From Clostridium tagluense (GTDB lineage Bacteria > Bacillota > Clostridia > Clostridiales > Clostridiaceae), in contig NZ_BHYK01000009.1 in the NCBI RefSeq assembly GCF_003865095.1, forward strand, positions 62,001 through 126,000: a stretch of DNA of 64,000 bases, written 5' to 3'. Of the stretch, positions 6,367 to 15,356 are shown piece after piece. A model generated the notes under the pieces. It saw only the letters and a program-made list of their open reading frames with translations, was not told where the DNA came from and did not search any database. Position numbers and translations under genes: made by a program. Positions within the stretch are counted from its first letter, which is position 1. Every line of letters starts with the position of its first letter.

Positions 6367-9054
6367 ATGAAAATACAGCAATTGTATTATACCTCATGTA
6401 GAAAAGGGATTTCCTCTGGAATGGGTTTTCAAACCTATTCCGTATCTGAGGGGATTACAGAGGCTGAAAGAAAAGAAATAGAGAGTTACTGTATGTATAT
6501 TCCACCGAGTAATCTTCCTAGTCAACCTACTAAAGATGAAATAGATATATTGTTTCCAACGGCCTTTTCCTATTTTATTCTTGAAAATGGGAAACAAGCA
6601 GTATGCCAAGCTAAATATACAGGAAAAGACTATAGTGGACGCTTTGGAAACTACTTTTGTCATGTTTTATTGTTTGAAAAGGGAGAGATGACCTTTCATC
6701 CTATACAGATATATGGCTCGGAGGTTTTTAAAAAACAGCTAACCCAAGGTGAAGAAAATGCTCAGCAAATAGAATCTTTGCAAGTATTGCAGCAACTACC
6801 TTTAGGAAGATTTATCACATTAGAGAGCGTTTCTGAATTTCTAAAAGGAGCTTCTACTACAAAAAGGAGCAAAAGTTTTAAAAATATGATGAATGCAGTT
6901 ATTGAGTATCATAAAGAACATAAGAAAATTATTTTTTGTGATACTAATGAAAATAATGTTTACTGGATAGCCGCGGCTCAAATGTGTCTTCCTTTAAAAC
7001 TGTCTAAATTATTAACTTTTACTACTTATAGCAATGATTGCGAAAATACAAATTACACTATTTGTGGTACATCAGGAGAAGGAACTAAAATTAATTTTAA
7101 GGATTGTAATAATATTTATAAGTATAATGCATTTGATTTTATAAATGGATATAGTAGTGATTTTAATCATGACTTCAAATTTTCCAAATTAGCACAGGTA
7201 GGGCTTTCAATATCAAAAGACAGTCTGCTACCATTTATAGATTTTATAGATAAATTTGACTATGATGTACTAGATGATGAAATTGATAATTGTCTATATC
7301 TTTATAATATGATAAAAAAAGGTATTGCAAAAATGGATACAGATAGCATAATAAAGGGAATAGACTTTGTTAATAACTATGCTTCTATAGAGACATTTAA
7401 GCAACTTTTTATACAGATAGAACCTATGCTTAAAAAAATAAGTGGAGAAGTAGATTTACATAGTGCAGAGGTTATTTCAAAATTTTTATTTAATATAGCA
7501 CTTAAAACAAAAAATGAAATTTATATAAAAAATGCTTTTGAATTCTTTTTTAACGCTCTTTATTTTATGGTGGTAGATAGAGAAAATATTAAATTAGAAG
7601 AAATTATAGAATTACACGATAAAATAAGAGCAATAAATAGTAATAAGATAGATGAGTTTATAACTTATTCCTTTGATTCTTATAGATTAGATGAACTTTA
7701 TACCTATATGGAAGGTGCAAAGGCAAGGCATGCTCAGTTTTATTTATATACACTTTTTGGAAACTTCGAATTTTACAGCTATAGGACATGCAATATTGTA
7801 AGCTGGGAAAGCATAATTAAAAATACTGCATTAGTGAAATTTATTGATAGATGTGTTGATATTTTAACTTTTAATAAAGATGAAATGAAATATATAACTA
7901 AGTCTATTTACAAGAATGAGGAGTATTTCGCAAATTTTATGGTTATATGCCATAAAAATGTTTTAGTCAGTGGAGATGGTAAAAAAGAAAAAATAGTATT
8001 GCAACTTTTAAAGGAAGCAAAACAAGAGAATGATGAAGCTTGGGAGTTGAAAATTAGAAATATTTTGAGTGAAATAGATGGTGGTGAAGAACTATTATTT
8101 AGATATTTTGTGTATGAACTTAATTATGCGCAAGACAAGAGTGAATATTTTTGGGATTATTGCGATTCCATTTTTAATAAAACACCTAGATATAAAAGAA
8201 AATATTTTTCCAAAGCTACTATGGAATTCTTGAACAATTTAGAAAATAGTATGGAGATTTCAAAGGAATCCTTTGAAATTCTTAAATTTATATTAAATAA
8301 CTGCTTAAAAACTACTATAGATGAATCTTTATTATATAATTTAATAAGTAACTTTGAAAAGCAATTAGAAGCAGTATATCCAGAAGAAGAAATTGCAATA
8401 ATTATTCCAGATATAAAGAACCTTAAAAGAATGGGAGATATTGTAACAAAGCCAGGTATTACGGAGCTTGTTCATTTTGGGATGAATCTTCAGCAGGGAA
8501 CAAATGTAATAAAAACAGTATGTGGAAAAGTTAAATTAGACTTTGATTATATGGACAGACATACATACAGAAAATATTTATCTTGGTATTTATCTAATAT
8601 ATACATAAATGGAGTAAATGAAGATTTAAAAGTTGATTATCAAAGGATAACTGATGCTATTTGCCTAGGATTATATGAAGAAATATATTATGAATTACTT
8701 TTGAAAACCTTAGAAGACATATTAAATGAGGAGAAAGTTTATAAAAAGTTTTTAAATGAGAACAAACTAGAAGGATATGAAGTGTTTTTTAATTTTATAA
8801 TTTATGTTTTCAGAAATATAGATGAGTTTTCAAAGTCTACAATTAATTATATTACTAATAAAACAATTAATATTTTAAGTAATAAGTCTACGCGAGAAAT
8901 GAAGAAATATGAAGGCTATATGAGTTATCTGATGAGCTACGCTAGAAATAAATCAATGATACGTACTCCATGGGATAGTATATGTAAGAAAATTCATGGC
9001 AACAGAGAAATTTCTATAGTTCAAAGAGGAATAAATAAGTTAATCCGTAAATAG
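6367..9054 (+). CDS. GAP1-like GTPase-associated protein (partner of GTPase A)
   Basis: An 895-residue protein whose N-terminus (KIQQLYYTS, GMGFQTYSVSEGI, then YTGKDYSGRFGNYFCHVL) matches the GAP1 N-terminal domain, which is known from gene neighbourhoods with TRAFAC-clade GTPases. The remaining 700 residues are mostly helical and contain no recognisable catalytic motif; they may form a repeat scaffold. The shorter paralogue at 21072 shares the QxYYT start and the KDYTGQRNRYFTHNYV block. It is expressed from the GTPase A transcript with a GTGAGG site in the end of that gene. The name reflects association and not a proven GTPase-activating function. Confidence 0.8.
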   Translation: MKIQQLYYTSCRKGISSGMGFQTYSVSEGITEAERKEIESYCMYIPPSNLPSQPTKDEIDILFPTAFSYFILENGKQAVCQAKYTGKDYSGRFGNYFCHVLLFEKGEMTFHPIQIYGSEVFKKQLTQGEENAQQIESLQVLQQLPLGRFITLESVSEFLKGASTTKRSKSFKNMMNAVIEYHKEHKKIIFCDTNENNVYWIAAAQMCLPLKLSKLLTFTTYSNDCENTNYTICGTSGEGTKINFKDCNNIYKYNAFDFINGYSSDFNHDFKFSKLAQVGLSISKDSLLPFIDFIDKFDYDVLDDEIDNCLYLYNMIKKGIAKMDTDSIIKGIDFVNNYASIETFKQLFIQIEPMLKKISGEVDLHSAEVISKFLFNIALKTKNEIYIKNAFEFFFNALYFMVVDRENIKLEEIIELHDKIRAINSNKIDEFITYSFDSYRLDELYTYMEGAKARHAQFYLYTLFGNFEFYSYRTCNIVSWESIIKNTALVKFIDRCVDILTFNKDEMKYITKSIYKNEEYFANFMVICHKNVLVSGDGKKEKIVLQLLKEAKQENDEAWELKIRNILSEIDGGEELLFRYFVYELNYAQDKSEYFWDYCDSIFNKTPRYKRKYFSKATMEFLNNLENSMEISKESFEILKFILNNCLKTTIDESLLYNLISNFEKQLEAVYPEEEIAIIIPDIKNLKRMGDIVTKPGITELVHFGMNLQQGTNVIKTVCGKVKLDFDYMDRHTYRKYLSWYLSNIYINGVNEDLKVDYQRITDAICLGLYEEIYYELLLKTLEDILNEEKVYKKFLNENKLEGYEVFFNFIIYVFRNIDEFSKSTINYITNKTINILSNKSTREMKKYEGYMSYLMSYARNKSMIRTPWDSICKKIHGNREISIVQRGINKLIRK

Positions 9055-9085
9055 AAAAACATAGTTACACTAAGGAGGACTGGGA

Positions 9086-10051
9086 TTGGAGTTTTTTAAT
9101 GATATAATGAGATTTGTTTACAAAGCAATAGTCTACCCTCTTAAGTTTATTTTCTTCAAAATTATATATTTTATAGAAAAAAATTTAATCAATGCGAATT
9201 TGTCAGATATATGTGAAGAATGCTATGAAAAAGTAACAATGCCCTATTATGTCTGTCCAAGTTGCAGCAACAGGTATGCAGCTCTTATGCCTACCTTTAA
9301 GCATATTTTTTATTTTAAGTGCAGTTGTGGTAATAACTTGCCACTAACTGCAATAAACGGAAAAAATAAGTTAAAAACCCTTTGTGGAAATTGTAAAAAT
9401 GCAGTTAAAATGAATAAAGTGAAGAAAATATGCATACCAATTATTGGAACAAACCCATCCATAAAAGCAAATTTCACATACAATATGCTTGATACTATAG
9501 AATGGAAATTTGATAAATCACCTTTTAAAGCCTATGTATCAACACCAAAAACTCAAAAGTTCTTCTTGGGGAAAAACAGAAAAAAACCTTTAAGACAAAT
9601 TTATATTTTTAATACTAATGAGCGTAATTTGGCATTAAGTGATAATTTGAAAAAGTATAGATACTTTAACTATTATGACGGAATAGTATTTATATTTAAT
9701 GGTGAAGAGCTTGTAAATTTAGAGGGCGAAAATAATTTAACTTTAGATGGCATATTAGATATATTTATTTTAAATCTTCAAAAAAATTTTGGCCTTAAGC
9801 CTGGAGAAATAATTAATAAGCCAATAGCAGTTATAACTAATAACCAGATTAAGAGAAGCTTTAATGGGTATATTGAAGAAAATTTTAAAGCTAAAATAGA
9901 AAATAATTTCAGTGATTATAAATTTTTTCTCCTAGATGATTTTAATTTGATAAAGCAAAGTGAAAATAAAGCAAACTACCATGAAGCAGAAGTATTTCAA
10001 TGGATTTTAGGCCAGGTGGATACTAAAATACATAAGAGTATTTGTAAATAG
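9086..10051 (+). CDS. Zinc-ribbon pseudo-GTPase
   Basis: A 321-residue protein from a TTG start seven bases after a perfect AAGGAGG site. An amphipathic or hydrophobic N-terminal segment (residues 8-30) may bind membrane. Cys pairs follow: CEEC, CPSC, CSCG and CGNC. The second half matches the two GTPases of the locus position by position but with the nucleotide motifs lost: IPIIGTNPSIKA where the P-loop should be (no GK[ST]), IYIFNTNER where FFDTAGED or FYDVPGEG stands, and VITNNQIK in place of SKMD/TKSD. It is probably a catalytically dead GTPase subunit. The assignment rests on manual alignment. Confidence 0.7.
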   Translation: MEFFNDIMRFVYKAIVYPLKFIFFKIIYFIEKNLINANLSDICEECYEKVTMPYYVCPSCSNRYAALMPTFKHIFYFKCSCGNNLPLTAINGKNKLKTLCGNCKNAVKMNKVKKICIPIIGTNPSIKANFTYNMLDTIEWKFDKSPFKAYVSTPKTQKFFLGKNRKKPLRQIYIFNTNERNLALSDNLKKYRYFNYYDGIVFIFNGEELVNLEGENNLTLDGILDIFILNLQKNFGLKPGEIINKPIAVITNNQIKRSFNGYIEENFKAKIENNFSDYKFFLLDDFNLIKQSENKANYHEAEVFQWILGQVDTKIHKSICK

Positions 10052-10095
10052 ATTTTTTATTACATTGGACTTTGATTAAGAAGGAGTTGAGCAAA

Positions 10096-11865
10096 ATGAA
10101 TCATAATAAAAAAGTTAATAGATTAATAGCATTTATGATAGTGTTAACACTTCAAATATCCTGCACCTTAAGTGTTTTGGCTAAGCCTAGTGCTGGAGTT
10201 TCAAATTTAGATGTGATTTTTGTTTTAGATGTTAGTGGATCAATGAAAACCAGTGATCCAGAGCAAATAAGAACAGAAGCTATTAAAATGTTTCTAGATA
10301 TGTGTGGAACTTCGGGAAATAAAGTAGGGCTTGTGGCTTATTCAGATAATATTATTAGATTGCATAATTTAGCCGAAATGAACTCAGCGGATGACAAAGA
10401 TAGTGTAAAGAGAATGACCACCAGCATACCCTTTGGACAAAAAACAGATACAGGGATGGGTATAAAAGAAGCTGTAAAACTTATGGAGAGCGGTCATGAA
10501 GACACTCATAAACCAATTATTATTCTTTTATCAGATGGTAAAAACGATCCACAGAGAAGTATGAGTGAGTCATTAAAGGATTTAAATGATGCTACAAATA
10601 CTGCGAAAAGTAAGGAGTACCCTATATATACTATAGGCTTAAATTATGATGGTACTGTAGATAAGGCACAATTACAAAGTATATCAAGTAAAACTAAGGG
10701 CAAAACTTATATAACTAATAAGGCAGAAGAACTTACACAGATATTAACGGATATTTATGCGGATAATTCAAAAATCAATATTCAAAGTGGTGGAAGTATC
10801 ATAGCAAATGGTGGATTTCAAGAGGTAAAGTTAAATATACCTAATGATAATGTACTAGAAGCTAATGTATCTATGCTGTCGGATAAGCCTGTTTCCGTAA
10901 AATTAGTAAATCCAAAGGGCGTTGATATATCTATTCCTTCTAAGGATATAATTTTCACTTCTTCGAGTAAGTATTCTATGTTAAAAATAGTAAAGCCGGT
11001 GCAAGGAGACTGGATAATCAAAGTTAAGGGAGTTAGTGGTGATAAAATAAATATTAGCTATATTTTTAATTATGATATTGAGCTAGAGGCTAAATTTAAT
11101 CCAGTGGCACCTAAAATAGGCCAGGTTATGAATATAGAAGCTTATTTTCTAGGCAATGGAAAAGTTATTGATGACAATGAGCTTTATAAAGATATGAAAG
11201 CTAAACTAATAGTTAAAAATTTAAAAAATGGAGATATTAAAGAATTTCAGCTTCAAAATAGTAATCATTTATTTAGTGGAAAATATACGCTGCAAGATAA
11301 TGAAAAATATGAAGTTAAGATAAGGGTGGATGGAAAGAGTTTTTATAGAGAAACTTCTCCTGTGTCAATTGGAGGAGGAACTACAGTAAAACCTTCTAAT
11401 AATACGGCAGTTAAAAAACCCGCGGAAAGTGATAATAAAAAAAATACACTGGGTATTGTTTTTGCAGTACTCGCTATCATTGCCTCAATTATAATAGTAA
11501 TAGCGATAGTTTTGAAAAAGAAAAATAAAGCAGCTGGCTTTGGTCGTGTGATGTTTCAAATTAGAGATGAAAACACTAGTGAAGTATCAGCGCCTCAACA
11601 TAGAAGTTTGCATACTTACAATGGGAAATTTAGTCTTTATGATGTACTGGGACTTAAAGAGGAATTTTCAGAGGTACAGGACTTGAAATTTCACTTTAAG
11701 AATGATGACAGCATTGAGATAGCAAATAATTCACAGTGCAGTATTCAAAAATCTGGTAGAGTTTTATCAAAGGATATTAAGACAAAGTTGTATAATGGTG
11801 AAAGAATAGTAGTAATTTTAAATAAATCATCTAAAAGTATAATTCTAGAGTTCTATAGTAACTAG
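10096..11865 (+). CDS. Secreted-type VWA protein with TM anchor and cytoplasmic tail
   Basis: A 589-residue protein. A signal peptide is predicted in residues 1-32 (hydrophobic core, then VLAKP). A von Willebrand A domain follows, with the MIDAS motif DVSGSM near residue 45, a conserved Thr region (KTDTGMGI) and LLSDGK near residue 145. Residues 225-440 are beta-rich. A transmembrane helix spans about 463-483, followed by KKKNK and a 100-residue cytoplasmic domain that resembles FHA-type beta sandwiches but lacks their key residues. The MIDAS site is complete, so metal-dependent ligand binding outside the membrane is expected. The start at 10096 has an AAGGAG site. Confidence 0.8.
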   Translation: MNHNKKVNRLIAFMIVLTLQISCTLSVLAKPSAGVSNLDVIFVLDVSGSMKTSDPEQIRTEAIKMFLDMCGTSGNKVGLVAYSDNIIRLHNLAEMNSADDKDSVKRMTTSIPFGQKTDTGMGIKEAVKLMESGHEDTHKPIIILLSDGKNDPQRSMSESLKDLNDATNTAKSKEYPIYTIGLNYDGTVDKAQLQSISSKTKGKTYITNKAEELTQILTDIYADNSKINIQSGGSIIANGGFQEVKLNIPNDNVLEANVSMLSDKPVSVKLVNPKGVDISIPSKDIIFTSSSKYSMLKIVKPVQGDWIIKVKGVSGDKINISYIFNYDIELEAKFNPVAPKIGQVMNIEAYFLGNGKVIDDNELYKDMKAKLIVKNLKNGDIKEFQLQNSNHLFSGKYTLQDNEKYEVKIRVDGKSFYRETSPVSIGGGTTVKPSNNTAVKKPAESDNKKNTLGIVFAVLAIIASIIIVIAIVLKKKNKAAGFGRVMFQIRDENTSEVSAPQHRSLHTYNGKFSLYDVLGLKEEFSEVQDLKFHFKNDDSIEIANNSQCSIQKSGRVLSKDIKTKLYNGERIVVILNKSSKSIILEFYSN

Positions 11866-11909
11866 TTTTTTAAGTTTAGAACTCAAAATTGAAAGCGAGG
11901 GAAATTAAT

Positions 11910-14900
11910 ATGAATGCAAATATAAGAGAGCATATACAAGAACTAAACGTAATGACTGGTGGGGGAATCATTAGTGATAAAATACGTGTAGATACCATTG
12001 AAAATCCTATGCTTATCATAGGACTTGGTGGTACGGGTATAGATGCAATGTTAAGATTAAAATATCAAATAAATAGAAGGTTTAAATTACCTGAAGATTC
12101 CTTAACAAAGGTAAGAAAAGAGAAGCCTGATAAAATAGAATTTTTAGGCTTTGAAACTAATATGCAGGAAAAAAATAAGAAGTACAAAGGCATTGGACTA
12201 GACCCTCAAAGTGAATTGGTTATGTTATCTAATGCAGAAATTGGAGCTATTTTAAGCGATAGAAAAGTTATGGATCCATGTATCTCAGAGTGGTTATCGC
12301 CAGAGCTTAATATATCAGATGGAATGAAAGGCGCTTGTGGGGTTAGGCAGGCTGGAAGGTTATTACTTTTCACAAAGATAAATGAAGTTGTTGAAAGTAT
12401 AGAGAAAAAAATAAATACTATTATGAAGGATAGTAAGGAAAAGCTATATGTATTTATGCTTACAGGTATTTCTGGTGGAACAGGAAGTGGATGTTTTCTT
12501 GATATTGCATATATAGTTCGAGGAATAATGGAAAGAAAATTTGGTGGCTATGGCATAGATAGGGTAAATATTTTAGGATACTTGTTTACCCCAGACGTTA
12601 ATATATCTAAGGGTCTTGGAATGCACGAGAGAAACTATATTATGAAAAATGGATATGCTGCATTAAAAGAATTAGATTATTTAATGAACATTTCAGAAAG
12701 GGGAGATAGATTTAAGCAGAAGTATAAAAGTGCTTTAGAAGTTGATTCTCAGGCTCCACCTTTTGATTTATGCCACTTGATTTCTGCTACAAATAAAGAG
12801 GGTAAACTATTAAGTAATGCTTATGATTACTGCATGAATGTCACGGCAGAAAACATAACGAATTTTATGGCTAGTGAGGAAAGACAAGCAGGACAGGAGT
12901 TTGCTATTCATGATTACATAAGCAACATTGAGCAAAACATTAAGAATATGGAAAAGCCTTATTCTGCAAATTATAAATATAACATTATAGGAGCATCCTC
13001 AGCAGTTTTACCTATTGAAGAAATAACTACTTATCTTGCATATAAAGTTTTTGAAAAGATGGATGTAATGTTTGAAAAATCACCAACAGAGCAGGATGTG
13101 GATCAATTTATTAGAATGGTAAAACTAGACAAAGATGCCGTAGAAGCAAGGTTTGAACGTGAAAATTTAGGTAGACAACCTATTTCAGGTTATAAAAACA
13201 GAGATAAGTATGAGTTTGCAAATGTTATTAAAAAAGAAGCAGTAAATATGGATGAAGAGCTTAGTGAATACTTAAGGGATATTTGTGATGAGTATTTGAA
13301 GGTGAAAAGACAATACCCTGGTGAAATATCTGTAGTATTAAATCAGCAGATAGATAGAATGTTTAAAGATGCATCTAAGGGCCCCTTCTATGCTTCAAAG
13401 ATGTTATTTTCAAATGAAGGATTTAATATGGTGAAAACGCTAGAGATTATAAAAGAATCATTAATAGAAAAGCATAGAAGATTACCAGATAACATTAAAA
13501 ACCTTAGAGAGGATGCACAAGATAAGTTTGATGCAGCGAAGAAGACTATTTTATTTACAAAAGAATCAAAGAAAAATGATTATATTGAAGCTAAAATAGA
13601 AGAGTACTATGCAAGGACAGAAGAAGAAAGAACTTTGAAGATGATAGAATTCTATCAGAATGCTATTGAAATTATAAGCAATTTAAACAATAAAATATAT
13701 AAAGTTTACACTGAAATTTTAAATGAATTAAATAAGGTGCTTAAGGATGATGGTAATATTCTTGTTAAAGGTGAAGAAGTACAAGTTAATAGCGGGAAAA
13801 CCTATTATTGGAATCTTATTAATGTACCAGATGTGGTAAAAACTATAGATAAGATGGTTTGTGATGAAGATACAAATGATTTAATAAGAAGATTTACAGA
13901 TAAGCTTTTAGGGGAATCTCAAAAATGGATTGATGAGCAACATATGGATATAGTAGGTTCTATATCAAACTTTGTATCAGAAGAATTTGGAGATATAATA
14001 ACAAAATCTATGGAAGATTTTTTAATCATGAAGTATGGAGAAGAAAAATCTATTGAAAGATTAATTCAAACGGAAATTGCACCAAGACTAGATGAGGATG
14101 CAATACCAATATTTCAGCTTCAAGATGCAGGTGGCTCGCTAATTTTCCCATCTTGGAATATGGTGTCAGTTCCAGCTAAAACTCCAAGAATATATAAAGG
14201 GATTAAGGAATATAAAGAAAGCAGTACCTTAGGTCATTCTGTAAATATTAAGAGAAGTAAGGTATCAAATAAAATATTTTGGTTAAATACAGAAAATGGA
14301 GTACCATTATATGCTTATACCTCAATAAGACAATATGAAAAAATTTATGAGGAATCTATTTTTACTAAAGAGGGAATAGGAAGACATCTTATTCAAACAA
14401 GAGAAACTAACTGGACATATTTACCATCACCTATTCCAGAAAAGTCTTGGGGAACTAGTTATCATAATGAAAGAGTCAAGAAATATAATAGTGAAATAAG
14501 ACAGGTTTTTGATAAAGCTGTAAGTTATGGCTGTATAGAGCGAGTATCTGAGATAACAAATTCACAGTATAAAGTTATTGTCACTAAGGAATTTAATATA
14601 GAGAAATTCTTATTAAACTATGATTTAGCTATTGAAGAGGGAAAAACCCCTAATATGGCTGAAATAAGGAAATGTATTGGAGAACTTAGAAAATTAATGC
14701 AGAATAAATTAGAAAAAATTGAGGACTATGATCTGCAAATGTATTATATTTTTGATAGTAGAGATGAATCAGTTGCAAAGGAAAATTTAATAAGAAGTCC
14801 AAGATTAATTCAACTTTTAAATTTTGAGATAGAAAAATATGAAGCTATAGAGCAGCAGATAAATAAGCTTGGAAGCAATATTTACGATAACGATAAAAAA

Positions 14901-15314
14901 ACCAAATTATTAGATAACTTTATTCAAGCTATGTATACAGAAACTATTTGTAAAAAAGGTATTGTGTATATGTATGACAAGGATGCAGATGAAAGGACCG
15001 AAATAGAGCCTTTTGTTAATCTAATGAAGCAAAAGCAATATGCTGAATTCTCGATTTATAATAAGTATTGTGAAATCGATGAAAAGCATAGGAATGTTAT
15101 TGAAGCTAAATCAGATAAAAGATTAGCGGATTTATCTATGGAAGAGGGAACAACTACATTGTACAGTAGAATAAAATGCATGATAGAAAATTATAGTAAG
15201 GCTATTGAAGAGTTAGATTACAGAAGGTATGAAATAGAGAATGGACAGGATATGTATAGTTTCTATGTTAATACTTATGATAAACTTAAAGAGATTAGGG
15301 TGAATTTAGAATAG
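11910..15314 (+). CDS. Tubulin/FtsZ-superfamily protein, large (tubulin-like A)
   Basis: A 1134-residue protein. Residues 35-45 read IIGLGGTGID, the first glycine-rich loop, and residues 186-195 read SGGTGSGCF, the tubulin/FtsZ signature (GGGTGTG-like). Between and after them the order IEFLGFETN, LYVFMLTGISGG, INILGYLF-type strand and NGYAALKELDYLM is that of the Tubulin_2 family of long bacterial tubulin-like proteins. Roughly 700 residues of helical C-terminal region follow, which is not found in FtsZ. GTP binding is likely; whether it forms filaments is unknown. The ATG at 11910 has a GAGGG site; the longer TTG start is unsupported. Confidence 0.82.
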   Translation: MNANIREHIQELNVMTGGGIISDKIRVDTIENPMLIIGLGGTGIDAMLRLKYQINRRFKLPEDSLTKVRKEKPDKIEFLGFETNMQEKNKKYKGIGLDPQSELVMLSNAEIGAILSDRKVMDPCISEWLSPELNISDGMKGACGVRQAGRLLLFTKINEVVESIEKKINTIMKDSKEKLYVFMLTGISGGTGSGCFLDIAYIVRGIMERKFGGYGIDRVNILGYLFTPDVNISKGLGMHERNYIMKNGYAALKELDYLMNISERGDRFKQKYKSALEVDSQAPPFDLCHLISATNKEGKLLSNAYDYCMNVTAENITNFMASEERQAGQEFAIHDYISNIEQNIKNMEKPYSANYKYNIIGASSAVLPIEEITTYLAYKVFEKMDVMFEKSPTEQDVDQFIRMVKLDKDAVEARFERENLGRQPISGYKNRDKYEFANVIKKEAVNMDEELSEYLRDICDEYLKVKRQYPGEISVVLNQQIDRMFKDASKGPFYASKMLFSNEGFNMVKTLEIIKESLIEKHRRLPDNIKNLREDAQDKFDAAKKTILFTKESKKNDYIEAKIEEYYARTEEERTLKMIEFYQNAIEIISNLNNKIYKVYTEILNELNKVLKDDGNILVKGEEVQVNSGKTYYWNLINVPDVVKTIDKMVCDEDTNDLIRRFTDKLLGESQKWIDEQHMDIVGSISNFVSEEFGDIITKSMEDFLIMKYGEEKSIERLIQTEIAPRLDEDAIPIFQLQDAGGSLIFPSWNMVSVPAKTPRIYKGIKEYKESSTLGHSVNIKRSKVSNKIFWLNTENGVPLYAYTSIRQYEKIYEESIFTKEGIGRHLIQTRETNWTYLPSPIPEKSWGTSYHNERVKKYNSEIRQVFDKAVSYGCIERVSEITNSQYKVIVTKEFNIEKFLLNYDLAIEEGKTPNMAEIRKCIGELRKLMQNKLEKIEDYDLQMYYIFDSRDESVAKENLIRSPRLIQLLNFEIEKYEAIEQQINKLGSNIYDNDKKTKLLDNFIQAMYTETICKKGIVYMYDKDADERTEIEPFVNLMKQKQYAEFSIYNKYCEIDEKHRNVIEAKSDKRLADLSMEEGTTTLYSRIKCMIENYSKAIEELDYRRYEIENGQDMYSFYVNTYDKLKEIRVNLE

Positions 15315-15356
15315 CTTAAAATTCAACTCTTAATGCCAAAAGGTGGTGAGTTTAAA

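Noticed and set aside
11910-15314. Plasmid-type TubZ partition protein
   Set aside because: It is over 1100 residues and lies within a GTPase/VWA operon with no TubR-like gene or centromere repeats, so the long Tubulin_2 type fits better.
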